In this document: piece after piece, positions 1 to 5,427 of the stretch
Numbering within the stretch: position 1 is the stretch's first letter
Layout: every line of letters starts with the position of its first letter
Source of the DNA: Roseburia sp.
GTDB lineage: Bacteria > Bacillota > Clostridia > Lachnospirales > Lachnospiraceae
NCBI GenBank assembly: GCA_019421345.1
Contig: JAHZFL010000037.1
Location: 1-8,479, forward strand
Direction of reading: 5' to 3'
Length of the DNA: 8,479 nt
Notes under the pieces: model-generated
Database searches by the model: none
Told to the model about the DNA's origin: nothing
What the model saw: only the letters and a program-made list of their open reading frames with translations
Translations under genes and position numbers: made by a program

Positions 1-3
1 CCT

Positions 4-36
4 CAAAACCCTTGAAAATAAAGGCTTTGAAGCTCT
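4..36. other. Putative tyrosine-recombinase core (att-like) site
   Basis: The bases AAACCCTT (6-13) and AAGGCTTT (21-28) form an imperfect inverted repeat (7 of 8) around a 7-base AT-rich centre, GAAAATA (14-20). This is the usual layout of a phage-type integrase core site. A related sequence, sharing AAACCCTTG and then AAAATAA after one extra base, occurs at 1439-1455. The two 7-base centres are not identical, so they are not proven partners of one recombination event. Family knowledge supports the shape only; recombination at this site is inference. Confidence 0.35.
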
Positions 37-158
37 GCTCCAACTATTCAAACTCCCTATAATTATAACATATTTATTAAATATATGATTGCTTTTTGCG
101 GCTTTTCATATTCATAATATCCAAATTTCACGCCTTATTCATAGTTTTCAAACAAACA

Positions 159-177
159 GGTATCATACGGGTATCAT
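159..177 (+). repeat. Tandem GGTATCAT repeats (possible integrase arm sites)
   Basis: GGTATCAT occurs at 159-166 and again at 170-177, an 11-base period, which is about one helical turn. The same word appears near the other core-like site as GGTATA (1402-1407) and GGTATCAC (1410-1417). Short direct repeats on one DNA face beside a core are typical of arm-type binding sites for integrases with an AP2-like N-terminal domain. Binding is inferred. The rest of 1-215 holds no gene that I can support. Confidence 0.35.
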
Positions 178-215
178 GAGTTTATAATAATCTCTATTTT
201 TCTTTTGATAATGGT

Positions 216-971
216 TTACTGATAAATAGCCAAAATTTCAATCGTTCTATAGTCTCTATCGGCATAAATCTCATATAAGCCATCTGTCCTCCCACCAATA
301 CTTCTTCTCATGGCTCGATTTAATGTCATAAAATCTTTCAAGGGATCATAAAAAGCTTTCTTCGCATTTACCATATTGCCAGAAGTAATTCTTGCAATAA
401 TAGTAACTTCTAATTCCTCATATTCTTCCATATCTTCATATTTTACCAACATATTATTAGATATCAGTTTAGAACACATCAACTGTTCACCAAAATCAAT
501 TAAAACCGGAATTTTGGTATCAGATGTTTCAAGAAATACTTGTAACGCAACCTGCTCTGATTGATCCATATTATCTTTGACCAGCGACGCAATCAACATA
601 GGTTTAAACTTATCTATGGTTTGAGTCAAATCAAATTCTTCTGGCACTTTAATATAACCATCAAATTTAATTATAACTCCTCTACTCATAGTCATAAGAT
701 CAAAATCCGATGATTGAGTGAAATCAAAATAATCATCTCTTCCGCTCAAGAGTTTTTCAAATTCATCACAATTATATAGTAGACTTTCTTGAACTTTTGC
801 TTTATATGTTTTACTCGCTTTTGCATCAGCACCAAAAGCCTTTAAATCAACTTGTATACCTTTATCATTCGACACCTCATACTCCTCAACCTCCAAATTT
901 CTTTGACCTTTTATCACAGACCTATACTCATCAATTTTTTTCTTGTCATAATAGACAACATTCCCAAACAT
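216..971 (-). CDS. Hypothetical protein, 251 aa (DUF6414-like?)
   Basis: I do not firmly recognise this protein. The start is set at the ATG ending at 971 because AAAGGAG (979-985) lies 7 bases upstream; an in-frame ATG 15 codons further out has no ribosome binding site. The N-terminus (MFGNVVYYDKKKIDEY) and a mid-protein stretch (KFDGYIKVPEEFDLTQ, about residues 103-118) recall the DUF6414 type of proteins of unknown function, but only from memory. There is no signal peptide, membrane segment or recognisable catalytic motif, so it is probably cytoplasmic. It has its own promoter overlapped by a 20-bp perfect palindrome, suggesting tight repression. The gene is clearly more AT-rich than the mobilization genes to its right, which points to a separate origin. 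It could be an accessory or defence-type cargo gene; the function is unknown. Confidence 0.75.
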   Translation of the reverse strand: MFGNVVYYDKKKIDEYRSVIKGQRNLEVEEYEVSNDKGIQVDLKAFGADAKASKTYKAKVQESLLYNCDEFEKLLSGRDDYFDFTQSSDFDLMTMSRGVIIKFDGYIKVPEEFDLTQTIDKFKPMLIASLVKDNMDQSEQVALQVFLETSDTKIPVLIDFGEQLMCSKLISNNMLVKYEDMEEYEELEVTIIARITSGNMVNAKKAFYDPLKDFMTLNRAMRRSIGGRTDGLYEIYADRDYRTIEILAIYQ

Positions 972-998
972 AACTCTTCTCCTTTGTTCAAAAAACAC

Positions 999-1018
999 AC
1001 ATGGTGCTAGCACCATGT
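999..1018. promoter_or_regulatory. 20-bp perfect palindrome, probable operator
   Basis: ACATGGTGCTAGCACCATGT is self-complementary over all 20 bases. It starts directly downstream of the minus-strand -10 box TATAAT (1020-1025), so it covers the expected transcription start (about 1012), and it ends 13 bases before the ribosome binding site of the 251-aa gene. This placement suits an operator for a dimeric repressor. The alternative is a hairpin at the very 5' end of the mRNA. No repressor for it is identifiable in the window. Confidence 0.55.
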
Positions 1019-1019
1019 A

Positions 1020-1025
1020 ATTATA
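1020..1025 (-). promoter_or_regulatory. -10 box for the 251-aa gene
   Basis: The minus strand reads a consensus TATAAT about 50 bases upstream of the start codon. No good -35 hexamer sits 16-18 bases further out, so the promoter may depend on an activator or on the AT-rich upstream DNA. The palindrome at 999-1018 abuts it. Confidence 0.5.
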
Positions 1026-1103
1026 TTCAACAACAAAATACTAATCACTACCTTTACATACATAGCCAAAGCTGGATTAAAACGATATGAATATTTTTTA
1101 CTC

Positions 1104-1313
1104 TTATTGCTTAAACGGTTGTGAAAATATCTTCCCGCCCTCTTCAACCAATTCTTCTGCATGGTCAGACACAAACTCGGCTACTTTATGCCATTCGTTC
1201 TTAAATCGAAAAAACAATTCTCCATTTATATATTTTGTTGGACAAGTATATGTCCTACCACCATTTGTAATCTGACACCACTTTAAAATTTTGTTTATGC
1301 CAAGTACTAACAT
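1104..1313 (-). CDS. Hypothetical small protein, 69 aa
   Basis: I do not recognise this protein. The ATG ending at 1313 is chosen because a strong GGAGGGA (1319-1325) lies 5 bases upstream; the in-frame ATG 12 codons earlier lacks a ribosome binding site. The product begins MLVLGINKILKW and has a mixed, mildly charged composition with two cysteines (positions 13 and 24) too far apart for a recognisable zinc motif. It has no membrane segment or signal peptide. A good promoter (TTGTTG, 17 bp, TGTAAT at 1352-1380) precedes it. It lies upstream of the 251-aa gene on the same strand, but that gene has its own -10 box, so they need not form an operon. Its low GC matches its neighbour and differs from the mobilization genes. 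Confidence 0.6.
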   Translation of the reverse strand: MLVLGINKILKWCQITNGGRTYTCPTKYINGELFFRFKNEWHKVAEFVSDHAEELVEEGGKIFSQPFKQ

Positions 1314-1351
1314 TTTACTCCCTCCCCACATCATTTGAAAACAAACCAAAG

Positions 1352-1380
1352 ATTACACAATCACTCCCGTTACACAACAA
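1352..1380 (-). promoter_or_regulatory. Sigma-A-type promoter for the 69-aa gene
   Basis: On the minus strand TTGTTG (1375-1380) and TGTAAT (1352-1357) are separated by exactly 17 bases. The expected start is near 1345, leaving a leader of about 30 bases before the ATG at 1313. Confidence 0.5.
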
Positions 1381-1401
1381 AAACCGGATTTGAATGATAT
1401 A

Positions 1402-1470
1402 GGTATAAAGGTATCACCAACGCCATTTTTGCACTTCCAAACCCTTGTAAAATAATCGTTTCAAACACTC
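1402..1470. other. Second att-like site with GGTATC repeats
   Basis: GGTATA (1402-1407) and GGTATCAC (1410-1417) are followed by AAACCCTTG (1439-1447) and AAAATAA (1449-1455), matching the core-like sequence near position 6 with one inserted base. As at the left end, the GGTATCA words lie on the inner side of the core. A mirrored arrangement of cores outside and arm-like repeats inside is what an integrated element looks like. However, the central 7 bases differ from the left copy, so the sites may belong to different integration events. Positions 1471-1502 show nothing further. Confidence 0.35.
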
Positions 1471-1502
1471 TAAAGCGTAATAATAGCCCATAGCAATCTA
1501 AT

Positions 1503-1534
1503 TGAGAAAAGCCGGAGCAGGAATTACCTGCCCC
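1503..1534 (-). terminator. Intrinsic terminator of yjdF
   Basis: On the minus strand GGGGCAGG (1527-1534) pairs with CCTGCTCC (1514-1521), eight pairs with one G-U, around a 5-base loop that contains the TAA stop codon. A short T-run (CTTTTCTC) follows. The stem therefore also encodes the last codons of yjdF. The T-tract is modest, so termination may be partial. Confidence 0.6.
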
Positions 1535-1940
1535 TATGCTTTTCTTTCCTTTTCTGCTGTTTCAGTTCAAACTGCCGCTGTTTTTCTGCTTCCCGTTGTT
1601 CCCGGCTCACAGTCTTGCGTTCAGTTTTTAGCTGCTCCTGCTGCAATTTCAAAGCCTGCTGCGATTTTGTGCCTATGCCGGTATTCTGTACCTGTTTTCG
1701 CACTTCTCGCTGTACCCGCTTCGGATTGCGACCAGCTTCCTTTACATCAGTTGCCACAGTCGGACTAAATTTCAGCCGATAGTAATTTTTCAGAACAAAT
1801 TCATATATCTCGTAATCTTTCGGTTCCGCTCCAAACGTAACCTTACATACAGATAGCTTTCCCTCCGATATGCGTTCAAAAACACCTATCCAGAATGGTT
1901 CCTCAAAAAATACTGTCAATCTGCCCGATACTTTGTCCAT
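1524..1940 (-). CDS. yjdF: YjdF family protein (DUF2992)
   Basis: The 138-aa product matches the YjdF/DUF2992 family by its N-terminal block (GRLTVFFEEPFWIGVFER, residues 6-23), the following KVTFGAEP (33-40) and YEFVLKNYY (46-54), and a long, very basic Lys/Arg/Gln-rich helical C-terminus (about 70-138). The length is normal for the family. The molecular function is not established. Published work on the associated riboswitch links the family to sensing of azaaromatic compounds and hence possibly to protection from them. The ATG is preceded by a perfect AAGGAGG (1948-1954) at 7 bases. The gene is monocistronic: its own promoter, a yjdF riboswitch in the leader and a terminator overlapping the stop codon. 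It sits between the mobilization genes and the AT-rich left segment, so it looks like cargo of the mobile element. Confidence 0.88.
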   Translation of the reverse strand: MDKVSGRLTVFFEEPFWIGVFERISEGKLSVCKVTFGAEPKDYEIYEFVLKNYYRLKFSPTVATDVKEAGRNPKRVQREVRKQVQNTGIGTKSQQALKLQQEQLKTERKTVSREQREAEKQRQFELKQQKRKEKHRGR

Positions 1941-1961
1941 GACAATTCCTCCTTAAATGAT

Positions 1962-2076
1962 TGTACTGAACAAAGAACGGACGACCCAAGGAGGGAGGGC
2001 TACTTACACCAAAGCGGTGCGGCCGGACTACCTACCGGCTCTATAAGAGATGTTATCCCTTACGTTGTGTTTTTAT
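1962..2076 (-). ncRNA. yjdF riboswitch (azaaromatic-responsive class)
   Basis: The yjdF leader on the minus strand begins with AAAACACAACGTAAGG (about 2059-2074). It then has the conserved AGAGCCGGTAGGTAGTCCGG (2023-2042), in which GCCGG and CCGGC close a small hairpin, followed by a CACC-GCTTT-GGTG hairpin (2007-2019). These words and their order match my memory of the yjdF RNA motif, and the downstream gene is its usual partner. CCTCCTT (1988-1994) is exactly complementary to the AAGGAGG ribosome binding site (1948-1954), with three possible extra G-U pairs. This suggests that translation is switched by sequestering that site. The known class responds to a range of azaaromatic compounds. 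The exact borders are approximate. Confidence 0.85.
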
Positions 2077-2088
2077 CTCTGCTCTTTG

Positions 2089-2096
2089 ATTTTAGC
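2089..2096 (-). promoter_or_regulatory. Extended -10 promoter of the yjdF riboswitch
   Basis: The minus strand reads TGC directly followed by TAAAAT (-10 at 2089-2094), an extended -10 element. A convincing -35 is lacking: TTGTGG is present but 20 bases away. Transcription would start near 2082, a few bases before the riboswitch. Confidence 0.45.
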
Positions 2097-2157
2097 ACAC
2101 TATCGGCAAATTTACCACAAGAAATAAGGAGCACAGCCGCCGCCATGCCCCAAATTT

Positions 2158-2472
2158 CTACCGTTCCAACGCTCTCTCAATTTTCTGCTTTTGTCCTCTC
2201 AAATCATTCTGTTTCTCATACAGACTGTCACGTTCTTTACAAAGTGCTTTCATGCGTTCCAACTGCGCCCGCACTCCCTCCCGGCAATCCGGCTCTATCC
2301 GCTTATATTCCCCGGTCAGACTTCGTATCTCATTATTGTTTGATTTTATCTGCTCCGATACACATATCCAGTCAATTAGATTGCGTACTTCCGTATCCAT
2401 ATCATACAAATCTGTCTCCGAAAGGATTTTCGCACATAGCCGAACCATAACTTTTTTCTCCATATCCGTCAC
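2158..2472 (-). CDS. Hypothetical coiled-coil protein downstream of the relaxase, 104 aa
   Basis: I do not recognise this family. The GTG start ending at 2472 is preferred because AAGGGGAG (2480-2487) lies 7 bases upstream; the next ATG (MEKK, ending at 2463) is too far from it. That ribosome binding site overlaps the TAA of the relaxase gene, and only 13 bases separate the two genes, so they should be translationally coupled. The N-terminal half (residues 1-40) is mixed and contains two cysteines (13 and 37). Residues 41-104 are almost wholly charged or polar with heptad-like spacing, consistent with a coiled coil. The context suggests an accessory role in the relaxosome or in DNA processing, but this is inference. 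The gene is the last of the minus-strand mobilization operon before the yjdF promoter. Confidence 0.7.
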   Translation of the reverse strand: MTDMEKKVMVRLCAKILSETDLYDMDTEVRNLIDWICVSEQIKSNNNEIRSLTGEYKRIEPDCREGVRAQLERMKALCKERDSLYEKQNDLRGQKQKIERALER

Positions 2473-2485
2473 TGTATCACTCCCC

Positions 2486-3856
2486 TTATCTACTTATTTC
2501 AAATGCACGTTTCGGACGCTTATTTGCCTTTTCCGCCCGTTCCAGAGCCTTTGACTGTTCTACTATCGACTGTACCTGTTCTCTGCCAAAATAACGCTCC
2601 AAACGCCCCAAATCCACCGCTTTCTCCTGTAATCGTTCTATGGTGCTGCTCTGCTCCATGACCTTATTTGTCAGGCGGCTGATCTGCTGCTCCTGCCGGA
2701 TAATTCTCGCTTTCTGTTTCTTCTCCTGTTCCGCAAGCTGGACACATTTAATCGTCAGCGCCTTTATCGCCTCTTTCAGCTTCTCCACAAGCGGCATAGC
2801 CTTTTTATCCTTATAAGCCTTTGCAGACATCAACGCTCCCGGCTCCGGCAACTGCCACTTCTCGTCCTCGTCATAGGCGTGTATGTTCCGTTCCATGACC
2901 GCCTTAGACTGAGCCATTTTCTCAATCTCCTGTTGTAGTTTTTTCTGTTGCTTCTCTAATTTCTCATTGTCAGATAACAGTTTTTCCTTATCCTCCGCCA
3001 GCGTTGCCGCCTGCTCCTTCAGCAAATTACTTGTTTCCGAAAGTTCCGATACTTCCTGCTGGATTGCTGCGCCCTCCTGTCGTATCTGCTCCGTTTCCTG
3101 TTCTGCTTTCCTCTGCTGAATCTGAATATCTGATAATCGTTCTTTTCCGTCAGAAATAGATTGCTCCAGTTTCGCAACTTCCTTTGCCCGCTCCTTTTTC
3201 TCAAAATCCAGAACAGACAAATGCTTTTCATGTATGCCTTTCTTCTCCCACTCAATCCCATGTTCCAGCATGACAGCGGCGAGTTGTTCTTTCTCATAAG
3301 CCACCCACTGATTTAATTCCGTTTCCCGTCTTGTACCGCCTTTGAATCCAAGAGCAGATAACGCCTGTTTCAATGATACTCTTGTATCAAGCCCCCGCTT
3401 GCTTCCGGTTATATACGGTACAAAATCTATATGCAAGTGGGGCGTTGCTTCGTCCATGTGAAGATAGGCGCTAAATACCTTCAATGTAGGATTTCTCCGC
3501 TGGAAGTCCTGCATATATTTATCCAGCACTTTGGCGGCAAGCTGTCCGTTTTCCGTTTTCGCTCCCATGTTGTCCTTATCCCCAATTTGCAGGATAATCT
3601 CATGGAATGGCTTCTCCTGCTTGCCGGAACAGATTTTCTCATAATAATCGTCAATCCGGCGGTCACTTCTGGCCTGCTTCGCATTGTACCGGGCGAGTGC
3701 TTCATCAAATAATTCGTGATATACGTCTTTAGCATTTTCGTTGCAGTATTCCACGTTCAGACAGCTTCGCTCCGGGTCAGTATTCTTCGCATGGAATTTT
3801 CTGCTGTTATGGTTGACAGAGCCTTTCCCTGTCATAAAGCTAATCGTTCGCTTCAA
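2486..3856 (-). CDS. MobV-family (Pre/Mob) relaxase
   Basis: This 456-aa protein should nick oriT and pilot the strand during mobilization. The N-terminus MKRTISFMTGKGSVNHNSRKFHAKN fits MobV relaxases. H16 in the HNSR motif corresponds to the catalytic histidine region of the pMV158 MobM group. The metal-binding motif HMDEATPHLH is intact at 133-142 and is followed by FVP. Residues about 205-330 and 370-440 are long charged coiled-coil segments, normal for the C-terminal half of this family. The start is a TTG ending at 3856, with AAAGG about 8 bases upstream; starting at the internal ATG (residue 8) would remove the conserved first strand. The length is typical and no truncation is seen. The putative oriT lies just upstream, and the 104-aa gene follows with a coupled start. 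No type IV secretion genes are present, so a helper element is needed for transfer. Confidence 0.93.
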   Translation of the reverse strand: MKRTISFMTGKGSVNHNSRKFHAKNTDPERSCLNVEYCNENAKDVYHELFDEALARYNAKQARSDRRIDDYYEKICSGKQEKPFHEIILQIGDKDNMGAKTENGQLAAKVLDKYMQDFQRRNPTLKVFSAYLHMDEATPHLHIDFVPYITGSKRGLDTRVSLKQALSALGFKGGTRRETELNQWVAYEKEQLAAVMLEHGIEWEKKGIHEKHLSVLDFEKKERAKEVAKLEQSISDGKERLSDIQIQQRKAEQETEQIRQEGAAIQQEVSELSETSNLLKEQAATLAEDKEKLLSDNEKLEKQQKKLQQEIEKMAQSKAVMERNIHAYDEDEKWQLPEPGALMSAKAYKDKKAMPLVEKLKEAIKALTIKCVQLAEQEKKQKARIIRQEQQISRLTNKVMEQSSTIERLQEKAVDLGRLERYFGREQVQSIVEQSKALERAEKANKRPKRAFEISR

Positions 3857-3912
3857 TCAATTTCCTTTCTACCTGTTAGGGTAATCAGCGCCGGATACGA
3901 CGCATAGGCTTT

Positions 3913-4014
3913 GTTACTTTCGCCGAAAGTAACGCAAAAGCACTTTTGACAGGCTCCGCTCTATCAAAAGCTGCCTTTGCGCTCTGCCGAGGGCTTTTCC
4001 GTCCTACGGACGGA
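3913..4014. other. oriT: Probable origin of transfer (oriT) with three inverted repeats
   Basis: Three inverted repeats are packed between the relaxase and the 79-aa gene. The first is GTTACTTTCG and CGAAAGTAAC around a single C (3913-3933), perfect over 10 pairs. The second has arms 3933-3952 and 3961-3981 (CGCAAAAGCA..., ...CCTTTGCG), about 18 pairs with one bulge and two mismatches around an 8-base loop. The third is TCCGTCC and GGACGGA around TAC (3998-4014). oriT of MobV systems normally lies directly upstream of the relaxase gene and carries such repeats. I could not identify the nick site. The third repeat overlaps the stop codon of the upstream gene. Confidence 0.6.
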
Positions 4015-4243
4015 GCGGCCGTTCCCGCCGCTTTGCTTCCGCCGCCATAGCTTTTCGGATAGCTGAAAGTACGTTTTCCACTGTACATTCCTCCCACCCG
4101 CACAGCCATACCAGCGTCCGCATTTCTGCCTCAGTCAATTCTATATCTTCGAATATCTCATTGAGTGCAGCAATCCTCCGGGCTTCACTCTCGTAAAAAT
4201 ATTTGTTCACGTTTCTTGTTCCCCATTCCGGCTGTCGTATCAT
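4004..4243 (-). CDS. Hypothetical protein between repA-like gene and oriT, 79 aa
   Basis: I do not recognise this protein. The ATG ending at 4243 is chosen because AAGGAGGG lies 6 bases upstream; the longer frame has 25 extra residues without a ribosome binding site. The product starts MIRQPEWGTRNVNKYFYESE, has a helical middle (ARRIAALNEIFEDIELTEAEMRTLVWLCGW) and ends in a basic tail (KAMAAEAKRRERPLRP). It is small, soluble and positively charged at the C-terminus. It sits between the replication helicase and the probable oriT, and its stop codon lies inside the third oriT repeat. A role as a DNA-binding accessory of replication or transfer is plausible but unproven. A set of inverted repeats lies in the 108 bases upstream. 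Confidence 0.72.
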   Translation of the reverse strand: MIRQPEWGTRNVNKYFYESEARRIAALNEIFEDIELTEAEMRTLVWLCGWEECTVENVLSAIRKAMAAEAKRRERPLRP

Positions 4244-4265
4244 ATTCGCCCTCCTTTTCAAGACC

Positions 4266-4350
4266 GCAACAACGCAAGGTCTATATCTTTTGCAACCTTG
4301 CAGGCACCAAGCCCGCAAATTCTATATATTCTGCATTGTTGCGCTGTTGC
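4266..4350. repeat. Overlapping inverted repeats upstream of the 79-aa gene
   Basis: GCAACAACGCAA (4266-4277) and TTGCGCTGTTGC (4339-4350) pair over 11 of 12 bases. GCAAGGT (4274-4280) and ACCTTGC (4295-4301) pair perfectly. The left arms overlap by four bases, so the two structures exclude each other in RNA. They lie between the stop of the repA-like gene and the ribosome binding site of the 79-aa gene. They could form an attenuator or a protein site; the function is not shown. Confidence 0.45.
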
Positions 4351-4351
4351 C

Positions 4352-5332
4352 TTATTCCAGTCTGATTTTATCCAGTTCCCAATACCATGAATTGTTTATC
4401 CGTTTTGCTCTGATACCCATTTCCTTTTTCGCATTTTCAAGTGTCCGTCTGGATATGCTCCGTTCTTCTGCAAAATTGAAAATCTCATTGCTCTGCATGG
4501 CATTTTTTGTTTCTGCTAATTCCCGGAGCAGACGCTTCGCCTGTTCCAGCTTATTCGCTTTCGGAGCGATACCGCCCAACACTTCATCGGCGGTAATCTC
4601 ATAATCTCCGAGCCAGTGAAAACCGTCCTCCGACAACTCAAAGGCTTTCGGGTGTCCAAACGCCGCCAGATTGTTTTTTATCTGGACTACCGCCCTTATA
4701 TTCGCTTCGCCCTCCACTCTACCGACCAACAGGACGCTCCTTGCCACCGCAAAGAAATCAATGGAACCCATGCCCCGATATGCCGCCTTATTTCCAGCCG
4801 CTTTGTTCATGTGCCCTACAAGTACAATGGCACATTGATATTTCTCCGCCAGAGCCGCCAGCTTCTTTGTCATATCCCTTGCTTCATTTGCCCGGTTCAT
4901 ATCCATACCGCCGCCGAGATACGCCTGTATCGGGTCTAAAATCAGCAGCTTCGCCTTTGTCCTTATGACCGCTTCTTCCAGACGTTCATCTATCATGGAA
5001 AGTGATTTTATTCTCTCGTCAATGACGGAAATATTTTCACAATTTGCTCCTGCCGCTTCCAGACGGGGCTTAACCGTATCTGCAAGCCCGTCCTCTGCAC
5101 TCTGGTAAATCACATTCAACGGCTCCGTCAGCTTCATTTCGCTGTCCAGACCCTCGCCTTTTGACAGCTTCGCCGCTATGTTCAGCACAAGCGTTGTCTT
5201 ACCGTCCCCCGGATCGCCTTGTACAATCGTCAGCTTTCCATAAGGGATAAACGGAAACCACAGCCACTCCACCTCCTGCGACTGTATCTCCGACATTTTA
5301 ATCATCTGTAATTCTGTTCTCGTTTCTGCCAT
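4352..5332 (-). CDS. RepA-like AAA ATPase / replicative helicase
   Basis: This 326-aa RecA-fold ATPase resembles plasmid RepA-type hexameric helicases (AAA_25 group). Walker A is GDPGDGKTT at 39-47, Walker B is LLILD at 129-133, and a sensor-like GHMNK is at 173-177. Residues from about 260 to the end (LEQAKRLLREL ... SISRRTLENAKKEMGI) look like a C-terminal winged helix for DNA binding. It probably unwinds the excised circular element during replication. The start is the ATG ending at 5332, with GGAGG (5338-5342) 5 bases upstream. A GTG 11 codons earlier (ending at 5365), with AGAGG 9 bases upstream, is an alternative that would fall directly under the RNA structures in the leader. It lies downstream of mobC across a 100-base gap that carries a plus-strand antisense RNA unit. 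No initiator protein is recognisable nearby. Confidence 0.88.
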   Translation of the reverse strand: MAETRTELQMIKMSEIQSQEVEWLWFPFIPYGKLTIVQGDPGDGKTTLVLNIAAKLSKGEGLDSEMKLTEPLNVIYQSAEDGLADTVKPRLEAAGANCENISVIDERIKSLSMIDERLEEAVIRTKAKLLILDPIQAYLGGGMDMNRANEARDMTKKLAALAEKYQCAIVLVGHMNKAAGNKAAYRGMGSIDFFAVARSVLLVGRVEGEANIRAVVQIKNNLAAFGHPKAFELSEDGFHWLGDYEITADEVLGGIAPKANKLEQAKRLLRELAETKNAMQSNEIFNFAEERSISRRTLENAKKEMGIRAKRINNSWYWELDKIRLE

Positions 5333-5358
5333 AATGTCCTCCGTTTTTGAAAAATTCG

Positions 5359-5387
5359 TTGTCACCGGAAGAAACCTCTGCTATACT
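5359..5387 (+). promoter_or_regulatory. Promoter of the antisense small RNA
   Basis: TTGTCA (5359-5364) and TATACT (5382-5387) are separated by exactly 17 bases, a near-consensus sigma-A promoter on the strand opposite to all neighbouring genes. Its -35 box overlaps the possible GTG start of the RepA-like gene. The expected transcription start is about 5394. Confidence 0.65.
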
Positions 5388-5427
5388 TGAATTGTGATTG
5401 TTGATAACAGAGGTTTTCCAGTTATCA
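5372..5427. repeat. Mutually exclusive hairpins in the repA leader
   Basis: TGATAAC (5402-5408) and GTTATCA (5421-5427) form a hairpin with a 12-base loop. AAACCTCTG (5372-5380) and CAGAGGTTT (5408-5416) form a second, perfect 9-bp pairing whose right arm is the loop of the first. In the repA mRNA (minus strand) the hairpin loop GGAAAACCUCU can therefore pair with the downstream CAGAGGUUUCUUCC, which includes AGAGG before the possible GTG start. The structures are read directly from the sequence; a regulatory role is inference. Confidence 0.6.

Noticed and set aside
2067..2450. Plus-strand open frame of 127 codons opposite the 104-aa gene and the riboswitch
   Set aside because: There is no ribosome binding site or recognisable domain, and it conflicts with the riboswitch and the coupled minus-strand gene.
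3913..3933. Treating the perfect inverted repeat as a transcription terminator
   Set aside because: Neither side has a T-run, and its position with two other repeats before the relaxase fits oriT better.
3885..4109. Minus-strand open frame of 74 codons across the probable oriT
   Set aside because: It overlaps the better-supported 79-aa gene and the inverted repeats, has low-complexity basic sequence and lacks a good ribosome binding site at its start.
4203..4604. Long plus-strand open frame (133 codons)
   Set aside because: It lies opposite the 79-aa gene and the helicase gene, which have motifs and ribosome binding sites, and its protein has the Phe/Ser/Leu-rich look of antisense translation.
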